From a virus, in the IMG/VR virus record IMGVR_UViG_3300013286_000830, positions 1-49,259 of that record: DNA of 49,259 bases, one strand, 5' to 3'. The position numbers and the translations under genes are program-made. This document shows, one piece after another, positions 30,491 to 37,465 of this stretch; the first letter of the stretch is position 1, and every line of letters starts with the position of its first letter. A model generated the notes under the pieces. It saw nothing but the letters and a program-made list of their open reading frames with translations, had not been told where the DNA came from and searched no databases.

Positions 30491-30936
30491 GCCTCATAAA
30501 TTGCACTGTTCGCTCCATGTTCTGCGCACTCAACTCGCACACAGTAACAGCGATTGCCTGTCTTTTCTCTAATTAAAGCATCAGCAAACGTGAAAGCATG
30601 TTCAGCAAACTTTTCCGCACCTACACCGTCAAAGATTCGAATCTCAGCCAAATTCAATGCTTCCAGTTCTTGGAATTTGATCAAATGTGGATCCTGCTTG
30701 TCCAAAGCCAGCTTGTGATCAAAGTGATCTTCCAGCCAGGCCTTGAGTGGTTTGAGTCCGCCAAAGTCCACTGCCCAGTTTTTGTCATCTAGTTGATCAC
30801 AGCCAAATGTGAATGTGAAAGCTAGACTGTATCCGTGTAGCAGGTGACAGTGTGAATGCTCTGCGTTGGGTTGACGGAATACCGCTGACAGACCAATGTT
30901 GTGTCCGTAATGTTTTGTTGAGTAAAATTTTGCCAT
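30487..30936 (-). CDS. queD: QueD-like 6-carboxy/6-pyruvoyl-tetrahydropterin synthase family protein
   Basis: 149 residues, one T-fold domain. Family marks are HSHCHLLHGYSLAFTF (27-42) with the catalytic-Cys candidate Cys30, NWAVDFGGLKPLKAWLEDHFDHK (with the HFDHK acid/base motif), and AEHGANSA near the end. The usual zinc set is altered: the HGH pair reads H34-G-Y36, and the N-terminal FxAxH His is absent, while His27, His29 and His31 are clustered nearby. I recall a subfamily with this pattern, so it may bind zinc differently. QueD makes the queuosine/7-deazaguanine precursor; phages use this for tRNA or DNA modification. No QueC, QueE or FolE is in the window. AAGGAG and an early promoter precede it. 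Confidence 0.82.
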   Translation of the reverse strand: MAKFYSTKHYGHNIGLSAVFRQPNAEHSHCHLLHGYSLAFTFTFGCDQLDDKNWAVDFGGLKPLKAWLEDHFDHKLALDKQDPHLIKFQELEALNLAEIRIFDGVGAEKFAEHAFTFADALIREKTGNRCYCVRVECAEHGANSAIYEA

Positions 30937-31009
30937 TGTAATCTCCTTGATTAAGCAATGACACGCAGAGTTTATATTGCGGGATGAGCGTCTAAGTCCG
31001 CATAATATA

Positions 31010-31037
31010 ATTATACACTTTTATAGTGCAAGGTCAA
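31010..31037 (-). promoter_or_regulatory. sigma70-type early promoter for queD-like gene
   Basis: Minus strand: -35 TTGACC (31032-31037), 16-base spacer, -10 TATAAT (31010-31015). It begins three bases after the stop of the upstream tail gene, and the -35 lies within the palindrome AAGGT-TG-ACCTT (31030-31041). Confidence 0.72.
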
Positions 31038-31039
31038 CC

Positions 31040-32299
31040 TTATTGACCCGCTATGAGACCAAATGGGGCCCAATGCCCAGGTGTGCCACTGGCTATACAA
31101 ATCCAGCCCACATAACTGGTCACAGTTGGTTCAGTGTTCCAGCAGATGTCGCCCTTGGCATACACTCCTGCTACAGGAGCTTGATTGCTGTGTGTTTGTA
31201 CCTGACCACCCAAGCTAACATCACCTGGTACAGTGAGATTCATGAGAGGATTGGGATTTTGAGTATTCACGCACACTGGACCAAAAATCTTCACGGGCTT
31301 TCTTGTGTTGGTACTGTCGCCTATCAAGATGCTGTTGTTGACATGTGCAACTATGTTGGTCATTTGTGAATAAAAAGATACATCGCCTGCACTGTTGATG
31401 TGATTGGATGTGATAGATAGTGCTGTACTGCCATGACCAACAAGCAAACTAGTGAGTGTGGCTTTGCCGTTCACAGCCATGTTGCCTGTCAACTCAGTAT
31501 TGCCGCTAACACTTAAATTTTGCAACACGCCCAGTGTGCTCAAGTTACTGAAAATAACTCCCGGACCCACACTGTTTGAACTCAGTACAGGAATACCGTT
31601 GATGTAGAATTCTTTGTTGTTGTCAATATCAATGCTTTCACTGCTGAACAATCTGTCAGGCCCTGGCATCAACATCAATTGTTTGGTATTGTTTGCAGAC
31701 TGTGTCCAAACTAGACCCAATCCATATGTGGTGCTATCGCCTGTGCTTACAAATTGCAAACTGCTGTTTCTTTCCACTCTTGTGTCAGAAACTATTCGTG
31801 TTACATTCAATTGACCGTGTATATTCACCACGGCAGATTGGCTTATGCTGTTGCCTATATCAATTACTCCACCTGCGCTGATACTGATTCTTGCGGTGTT
31901 ATCAGTCACTATAGACAAAGCATGATTGCTGGCAGTACCCATGGTTGCCAAGTTGATGTTAGGACTTCCAATCACAATGTTGACATTGTTTTCTACAATG
32001 TCTAAAGCCAAACTGGGTTCATTGGTACCAAGACCAAATCTATTGAATTCGCTATTGAAGTATGCAAAATTGCCAAACACCGCATCTCCAGATACATCCA
32101 AGCTTCTGAGAGTGCCAACTGATCGCAAGTTGCTGTTGGTAACCGTAACACCCAGTGTATTGGCAGTTAGTATAGGTGTATTATCAATGCTGTAGGCATT
32201 GCCGGCAGCTAGATCCAAACTGTAGTTGGACCAAATTCTACCGTTACGATTTACAAACAGTTGGGCAATGTTGGTTTGATTGGTGGGAATAGTGGGCAT
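31040..32299 (-). CDS. virion structural protein (tail/fibre-like)
   Basis: 419 residues, beta-rich, high in N, S, T and V and poor in charge. Repeated short patterns such as LRSLDVSGDAVFGN (about 65-78), LQNLSVSGNTELTGNMAVNG (about 266-285) and LMNLTVPGDVSLGG suggest a beta-helical or fibre body made of about 20-residue rungs. The last 50 residues (GVYAKGDICWNTEPTV; SYVGWICIASGTPGHWAPFG) form a compact C-terminal knob like those ending tail fibres. It lacks the NDGTGD N-terminal module of the other fibre genes. Transcribed alone from a late promoter at 32319 and translated only from that short message if the upstream hairpin works as it appears. Confidence 0.78.
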   Translation of the reverse strand: MPTIPTNQTNIAQLFVNRNGRIWSNYSLDLAAGNAYSIDNTPILTANTLGVTVTNSNLRSVGTLRSLDVSGDAVFGNFAYFNSEFNRFGLGTNEPSLALDIVENNVNIVIGSPNINLATMGTASNHALSIVTDNTARISISAGGVIDIGNSISQSAVVNIHGQLNVTRIVSDTRVERNSSLQFVSTGDSTTYGLGLVWTQSANNTKQLMLMPGPDRLFSSESIDIDNNKEFYINGIPVLSSNSVGPGVIFSNLSTLGVLQNLSVSGNTELTGNMAVNGKATLTSLLVGHGSTALSITSNHINSAGDVSFYSQMTNIVAHVNNSILIGDSTNTRKPVKIFGPVCVNTQNPNPLMNLTVPGDVSLGGQVQTHSNQAPVAGVYAKGDICWNTEPTVTSYVGWICIASGTPGHWAPFGLIAGQ

Positions 32300-32341
32300 A
32301 AGTTGAGTCTCTTTATAATATTTATCACATGACTCAACTTA
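32297..32341 (-). promoter_or_regulatory. RBS-masking hairpin containing a late promoter
   Basis: An 11-bp perfect inverted repeat (32299-32309 and 32331-32341, TAAGTTGAGTC) encloses a 21-base loop that holds the late octamer GATAAATA (32319-32326). In a read-through transcript from the upstream early gene, the stem would run up to the ATG and hide the ribosome site. RNA started at the late promoter (expected start about 32312-32313) lacks the 5' arm and stays open. T4 genes e and soc use this arrangement. Confidence 0.75.
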
Positions 32342-32351
32342 GCCTCTGACC

Positions 32352-33506
32352 TTACTGCACTTTTAGAAGCACCGTTTCCTCGTTGATACGACCGTTCATT
32401 CTAGTGTCTGTGGCATTTATTTCGTCTAGGAACTTGCGCAACTGCACCTTGCCAGCCGATTTGAACTCCTTGAGTTTTTCTTCCGGCTTGCGCAGCGTCT
32501 TACACACACTGAGATTTTCATTGAAGTTTACTATCGAAGTGCCCTTGATGGCCAATTCGTTGAACTCGGTGGCCACATACTTGCCCAACTTTCTAGTTTT
32601 GGTGTTGTAGATCCAAAGTTCTTTGGCACCAATCACATCAGTTGGGTTGATGCTCACCAACTTGGTAGGTTCATCTGATTTCTTGTATTTGAGCTTGGCC
32701 ACCAGCTTCTCTTTGGGCACACTTTTGCGAGCTTTGGGTTTGCGATTTGCCTTGGCTTCTTGGCTCAACATATCACAAGCCATCATGATTTCTTGATAGA
32801 ACGCAATTAGGTTCTTGATTTGCTTGCGGCTGCGATGACTGTATCCTTCGCGTAGCTGTTCATCTGCCTTGCCTGATGCCAACAGCTCCAGCTCAGATAA
32901 ATCCTTGCTGTAGAACCCTTTAATTACTCTTGCATGAGCCGCTTTTACCTGCTTGCCCTTGAGCAAGTTCAACATTTTAATGGCTTTGGGATTGAAATTT
33001 TCTGGATCAATTTGAAAACTTTCAATTGCATCCTCAATTTCTTCAACCATTTTTCCCGCAGTTTCTTTCATGCGATCCTGTATGCTGGGCTGTGCTAGCA
33101 CAGGTTTTGTTTCTTTGGTCTCCAGCTCTTCGATATCATTTTTTCCAGCTTCGATAACCTCTGCAATCGCTTTGCGCAACCAAGCGGCTGTGTCTTTGCC
33201 ATCATTAAAATCCTCCCTAACAGCGGGCATGCCTCTAAGCATGCAACTGGCAACAGATCCTATAGTAACACCACTACGGCTGTCTTTGGTTTTTTTGAAA
33301 GCAGCAATGTCAGATTTGGTACAACCAATATTGGTCATCCATTTTATCACTGCTGGTTTAAGATCTTTGCCATTGAATTCCAAACGATAGTATGCCATGG
33401 CATTGTGGAAGTTACGAAAAAATTGATTCGTATCCCATGACTCGTGACCTTCCCAAACTGGACTGTGATCCTTGGGTGCCCGTGTGCGGTTGGTTACCTT
33501 TACCAT
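32352..33506 (-). CDS. early phage protein of unknown function
   Basis: 384 residues from the ATG at 33506, chosen for AGGA eight bases upstream; the frame is open further to 33551 but runs into the promoter. The N-terminal part (about 10-75) is globular and aromatic-rich (VWEGHESWDTNQFFRNFHNA); the middle (about 100-250) is helical and charged, with EELETKETKP and KMVEEIEDAIESF; a basic linker (RKPKARKSVPKEK, about 245-258) leads to a C-terminal domain (IGAKELWIYNTKTRKLGKYV). The basic parts suggest nucleic acid contact. I recall similar proteins in T4-like phages without known function. Driven by a near-perfect early promoter. Confidence 0.78.
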   Translation of the reverse strand: MVKVTNRTRAPKDHSPVWEGHESWDTNQFFRNFHNAMAYYRLEFNGKDLKPAVIKWMTNIGCTKSDIAAFKKTKDSRSGVTIGSVASCMLRGMPAVREDFNDGKDTAAWLRKAIAEVIEAGKNDIEELETKETKPVLAQPSIQDRMKETAGKMVEEIEDAIESFQIDPENFNPKAIKMLNLLKGKQVKAAHARVIKGFYSKDLSELELLASGKADEQLREGYSHRSRKQIKNLIAFYQEIMMACDMLSQEAKANRKPKARKSVPKEKLVAKLKYKKSDEPTKLVSINPTDVIGAKELWIYNTKTRKLGKYVATEFNELAIKGTSIVNFNENLSVCKTLRKPEEKLKEFKSAGKVQLRKFLDEINATDTRMNGRINEETVLLKVQ

Positions 33507-33538
33507 TTTTCTGATCCTGCTTTGTTTAACATGTGTGT

Positions 33539-33567
33539 ATTGTAGCAACAATCGAACTAGATGTCAA
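33539..33567 (-). promoter_or_regulatory. sigma70-type early promoter (near consensus)
   Basis: Minus strand: TTGACA (33562-33567), 17-base spacer, TACAAT (33539-33544), 33 bases upstream of the ATG at 33506. The -35 lies within the last codons of the nucleotidyltransferase gene (stop at 33557). Confidence 0.8.
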
Positions 33568-34300
33568 CACGCTCTATATCAGATTCTAGGCATGCTTGGC
33601 CCTGTTGTATTTCCACAACATGCAACAGCGTGGTGCCAATATTTTCTAATTGATGCCATTCGTATGCATGTATTTTGAGTGTACCAAGGGTTTTTATATC
33701 AGAGTGTCCCAGATCCCAATGCACACGAGCGATACCCTGTATCACAAACCATGTTTCATCTCTATGTTTGTGTCGTTGCATACTGAGCTTTTGTCCCGGC
33801 TGTACTATTAATTCTTTTACTTTTACAGTGTTGTTTGGTTGCGACAACACACGCCATTCTCCCCAATCTCTCTTGACATGCTCTCCTGTCCAGTTGTGCA
33901 AAATAAAACTACTGGAATTTTTTTTGTTGTTACCACCAACGCCAAATTTAAAAGTGATATCTTTGATTTTCATCTCCGGTATGTTGTTGGCAGCACGATC
34001 TCCTCCATTGGCAAAAATAATTTCATCTTCAGGATAGTGAGCCCGCACCTGTTGTATAAGATGGCAGGCCGATCCATCTTCATCATCGAATGTGTAAACT
34101 TCATCCACCATGGCTAGATTATTGATAATGCATAAACGTTCATGCCAAGGCATGAATGCCCGACCCTTTTTGCGCTCTAACCACTCATCGCTGTTTAGTC
34201 CCACAATCAACATGTCGCCCAATGTTCTTGCGGCCTTGAAATATGCAATGTGACCGCTGTGCAGAGGATCAAATCCTCCGGACACTAATACTATAGTCAT
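33557..34300 (-). CDS. cytidylyltransferase-cupin fusion (nucleotide-sugar pathway)
   Basis: 247 residues in two domains. Residues 1-130: nucleotidyltransferase of the RfaE/HldE-like cytidylyltransferase superfamily, with SGGFDPLHSGHIAYFKAAR (HxGH at His14-His17), a middle motif FANGGDRA and the usual end segment as SSSFILHN. Residues 145-247: a cupin like the C-terminal domain of ManC (type II mannose-6-phosphate isomerase), with VQPGQKLSMQRHKHRDETWF and EWHQLENIG, which supply the metal-binding His and Glu. The pairing implies activation and isomerisation of one sugar or polyol phosphate. No similar fusion comes to mind. It overlaps the dehydrogenase gene by four bases and closes the glycan cluster. 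Confidence 0.85.
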   Translation of the reverse strand: MTIVLVSGGFDPLHSGHIAYFKAARTLGDMLIVGLNSDEWLERKKGRAFMPWHERLCIINNLAMVDEVYTFDDEDGSACHLIQQVRAHYPEDEIIFANGGDRAANNIPEMKIKDITFKFGVGGNNKKNSSSFILHNWTGEHVKRDWGEWRVLSQPNNTVKVKELIVQPGQKLSMQRHKHRDETWFVIQGIARVHWDLGHSDIKTLGTLKIHAYEWHQLENIGTTLLHVVEIQQGQACLESDIERVDI

Positions 34301-35526
34301 TTTTTAATCCTAGTATTTCCGTAGTGTATCACAGTGCATCCTTCAATGTCAGGTGTGGTGCGCCACGGATCCATTATAACACTACCCACAGCAGGAGTAA
34401 AATACCAGCCTTGCGAACTGCCATCGATTCCAGTGCCAGCATATGTAACACAAGCATTGTGAGCCATCAATATGATTGCCGGAGCATCTGCCACAGCAGT
34501 ATCACCCGTTAGAGGATCAGCATAGGTCAATGGCACACCAGCTTGTTCAACAAAGTGTCCTACCAGTTCGCTGTAACTGCCAATGGTGTATTCCACATAG
34601 GGTTTATAGGCTCTTCCATGTATAACTACAGGCAAGTTATGATCCTTAGCCAAACTGACCAGTTTGTTAGCCATGTTCTTGGCCTGCTGGTCTCTACTGA
34701 CCATTATGGTTTGAAACAGATCATAACCTAGATCCAAACGCTCTGCTAGAAACCGGAGTGCAATATTGTCGCGGGGATGACAAGCACCTGCATCGCCCAT
34801 GCCCGCTGTGAGATATCGTGGACCAGTGATGCGTTGTGTAGCGGCTTTCAGTGCATCTGTTACCACATCAACATCAATGTTGCCATTTTTTTCTGCTACA
34901 TCCTGTATCATGTTTACCAATCCAATTTTTGCACTGATAAATGTGTTGTAAAACACCTTGATGCATTCTGCTTCGTCCCAAGTGCCTATATTGATATTGG
35001 GATTGTTTTGCATTATGGGTTGGTAAAAGTCAACCAGCATTTGGGCATCGCCTGTATCACTGCCATCTTCTGTGCCCACAATCAAACACTCTGGATTAAC
35101 CATGTCCCATTTCACTGAGCCCATGGCAATCAAATAGGGATTGTAGATGAACCGAGCGTTGGTGATGCAAGGACGCAAATGCGCTCTCACTGTTCCCGGC
35201 AATACTGTGCTGATTAGCACCACCAACTGCGTGTGATCAGCATGCTGATTGATTTCTGTCAATACCTGTTGCACAATACTGTAATCAAAGTCCTTGGGTG
35301 GAAGGTTTGCTATGGGTCGTCCTCCACCATATTGGGGATCATGGGGCGTGGGCACAGCAACAAAAATTAAATGTCTGCCTGTTATGGCATCCTTAATGGA
35401 GTCAAGCAGTGTAATTTCAGCATCAGGGCATTTAACCGTATCATATCCGCAAACATCATAATGCTTGGCCATCACTTCGGCACAGGGCAGTCCCAATTTG
35501 CCACATCCTATCATTGCAACTTTCAT
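34297..35526 (-). CDS. UDP-glucose/GDP-mannose dehydrogenase family enzyme
   Basis: 409 residues, full length for the family, which oxidises a nucleotide sugar to the uronic acid in two NAD-dependent steps. The Rossmann start is VAMIGCGKLGLPCAE (3-17); FVAVPTPHDP (about 55-64) and the STVLPGTV segment follow. The catalytic cysteine is Cys249 in GMGDAGACHPRDN, where the usual sequence is GGxCFPKD; Phe to His and Lys to Arg are unusual and may shift substrate choice. The NAD-binding C-terminal domain is shorter in places but has HGRAYKPYVEYTIGS. Placed between a glycosyltransferase-like gene and the cytidylyltransferase fusion, it probably supplies an acidic sugar to the cluster. Confidence 0.9.
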   Translation of the reverse strand: MKVAMIGCGKLGLPCAEVMAKHYDVCGYDTVKCPDAEITLLDSIKDAITGRHLIFVAVPTPHDPQYGGGRPIANLPPKDFDYSIVQQVLTEINQHADHTQLVVLISTVLPGTVRAHLRPCITNARFIYNPYLIAMGSVKWDMVNPECLIVGTEDGSDTGDAQMLVDFYQPIMQNNPNINIGTWDEAECIKVFYNTFISAKIGLVNMIQDVAEKNGNIDVDVVTDALKAATQRITGPRYLTAGMGDAGACHPRDNIALRFLAERLDLGYDLFQTIMVSRDQQAKNMANKLVSLAKDHNLPVVIHGRAYKPYVEYTIGSYSELVGHFVEQAGVPLTYADPLTGDTAVADAPAIILMAHNACVTYAGTGIDGSSQGWYFTPAVGSVIMDPWRTTPDIEGCTVIHYGNTRIKK

Positions 35527-35545
35527 TTTTTAACCTCTTGTTAAG

Positions 35546-36703
35546 TTAATTATCACTAGATAAAATGTCTTGTAAATTTTTAGTAATGACTTTGCTATTT
35601 GCAAGCAAATTGTAGTTGTGTATGGCTATGTGAAATGTGGCTTCTTGGAACAAGATCCAATCATGGTCACTCAATCTGCAAAGTCTATCTATTTCATCAG
35701 TGATAAAATCCATTCGTGCATAGTCGTCATCTATAGAATCATAAGTTTCATTTATCCAAGGATGGAATGTTTTGTATCCCAATTGGTTCAATATGTGCAA
35801 CGAGTAAGGTCTAGTTACTATGACAAAAGGCCTTTTTGATGCAATGGCTTTGAATATTTTTTCCGTAAAGAAAAAAGAATCCAATGAACAATTTGTATTT
35901 GGCTTAATGTCTTTATAAAAATTGGTTTCTGTAACTACAGTAAAATAAACATCATTTATGAGTGGAATATCAAAACGCTGCAAACAACCCAACGATTCAG
36001 TGAGATTTGAAACCAGTTTCAGTGGCAACAATCCACTATCTAGTATAGTTGCCGCAATATCTTTGTGTCTTATAGGTTCAACTTCACTTAATAGATCACT
36101 GTTAACTTCATCGATTATATTTGCACCAAAGCCATAAAATGAGTAATAGGAATATTTTAACAAATCCTTTTGGAGTATTTGAGAGAACAATGCCAATCTA
36201 TGCGGCCTGGGATTTCGATTCCAGCAGAGAAATTTTTTATTTTTCAGAACAGCATTTGTGTGGATTTTTGCTTGAATATCGCCAATATGACTGTTACCGT
36301 TTTCATATGAGTTTGAAAATATGATATTAGCCAGCGGAGCAACATCAAATGCTTTACAGTGTTGCAAATACATTTTGGCATTTTCTTTAATAGGGTGCAG
36401 GCCTGTCAACAGATACACACTATCAAAGTTATATTTTTCTTTCAAAACTGGACATATAACTTGATGCACAGCTCTGAAAATATGATAGGGCAACCCTTCG
36501 CCGTGTATGTCAAAAAGTATGCAGTATCTTGCCTGGCGGGTCATTTCATGATAAAATTTATCGGCCAATAGTAGCAGTTGGACATCATCTATATCGAAAT
36601 AGCACTCTACTATGAGAGCATGCGGCACAACTTGTTTTGCCGCAGAGAAGGGATCATTGTTGATAAAACGCACAATGTCATTGTCTGGGTTTATTGAGGT
36701 CAT
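35546..36703 (-). CDS. glycosyltransferase-like protein, paralogue C
   Basis: 385 residues, no signal peptide. The key C-terminal motif FFTEKIFKAIASKRPFVIV (about 281-299), then LNQLGYKTFHPWINETYD, resembles the nucleotide-sugar-binding region of fucosyltransferase-like (GT10-type) enzymes. A middle motif, FLCWNRNPRPHRLALFS (about 158-174), is shared with the two paralogues at 39575-40747 and 41489-42778. The first 130 residues are poorly conserved and may bind the acceptor. Its ATG follows the SGNH-like gene stop immediately. A glycosyl transfer role is inferred from these motifs and from the dehydrogenase next door. Confidence 0.75.
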   Translation of the reverse strand: MTSINPDNDIVRFINNDPFSAAKQVVPHALIVECYFDIDDVQLLLLADKFYHEMTRQARYCILFDIHGEGLPYHIFRAVHQVICPVLKEKYNFDSVYLLTGLHPIKENAKMYLQHCKAFDVAPLANIIFSNSYENGNSHIGDIQAKIHTNAVLKNKKFLCWNRNPRPHRLALFSQILQKDLLKYSYYSFYGFGANIIDEVNSDLLSEVEPIRHKDIAATILDSGLLPLKLVSNLTESLGCLQRFDIPLINDVYFTVVTETNFYKDIKPNTNCSLDSFFFTEKIFKAIASKRPFVIVTRPYSLHILNQLGYKTFHPWINETYDSIDDDYARMDFITDEIDRLCRLSDHDWILFQEATFHIAIHNYNLLANSKVITKNLQDILSSDN

Positions 36704-37465
36704 CTACATACCAGCATGTTCAAAATTCCAGTGGGGCATGTAGGACCTTACTGTGTTGATAATAGAAGATTGCATGGCAAAATATTCCATGTTTTTGTTC
36801 ACATTGTTACTAATTTCCAGTTGCAATCTATGCAACATGGCTCTGCTGCTACCTAGGTCAAGATCAAATTTTGTATCTATGTGGTTGTCGAAAAAGTGCA
36901 AATGATTTGCAATATCAGGATGACCATCTGCACATTTGTCAAAGAAATGTGAATTTGATTCTATTGGCCATAAATCTAGCAAGGGCAGTTGAGGCAACCA
37001 GTAGTTGGCCACTGGATTTTTCATTTTTATTTCATCAGCACTGTTGTCAGTTTCTATATCGAGATAGTTTAACATGTTGAATTGATACGCAATAGGATAT
37101 GCTTTATTGGCTGTGAGTATAGCGGTGGAATTTTTTATAATGTCGTTCTCCCAACTCCAATATTTTTTCTTAAAATCTGCATCATAAAAAGGGTTATTGA
37201 ACACATTGCCATAACATCTCCATTGATCTAGCCAGCGGTCTTCTCTAGTCCAGCTGGACCACTGTACTATTATGGCATCATGTTCTGTGAATTTATAAAG
37301 TGCATCAAATTCAGCTAAACGGCATAGTATGCCCATGTTACCCATGCCTGGCTTGCCGAGATTGTATACTGGGCGGTCTGTGGCCAAGGCAATAATATCT
37401 GCCCAAGTGGGCCAATAATATTTGGTCCAGCTGCATCCAAAATTGAAATACCTATTGTAATTCAT
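36704..37465 (-). CDS. SGNH-hydrolase-like protein, paralogue C
   Basis: 253 residues from the ATG at 37465; a longer frame starts at 37576 but those codons lie inside the radical SAM gene. Blocks of the SGNH fold: FGCSWTKYYWPTWADIIA (about 8-25, nucleophile Ser in GCS), NLGKPGMGN (oxyanion Gly and Asn), VQWSSWTREDRW, and DGHPDIANHLHFF near 180 with Asp and His. The enzymes hydrolyse or transfer acyl esters, often acetyl groups on sugars. It begins 14 bases inside the radical SAM gene before it, exactly as paralogue A does with its own radical SAM partner. Probably edits the product of the cluster; the substrate is unknown. Confidence 0.78.
   Translation of the reverse strand: MNYNRYFNFGCSWTKYYWPTWADIIALATDRPVYNLGKPGMGNMGILCRLAEFDALYKFTEHDAIIVQWSSWTREDRWLDQWRCYGNVFNNPFYDADFKKKYWSWENDIIKNSTAILTANKAYPIAYQFNMLNYLDIETDNSADEIKMKNPVANYWLPQLPLLDLWPIESNSHFFDKCADGHPDIANHLHFFDNHIDTKFDLDLGSSRAMLHRLQLEISNNVNKNMEYFAMQSSIINTVRSYMPHWNFEHAGM

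Noticed and set aside
30634-30650. GATTCGAATC resembling a tRNA T-loop
   Set aside because: It lies within the QueD-like coding sequence and no cloverleaf can be folded around it.
31030-31041. AAGGTCAACCTT palindrome as an operator
   Set aside because: It is only five paired bases around the -35 of the queD-like promoter; too short to claim a binding site.
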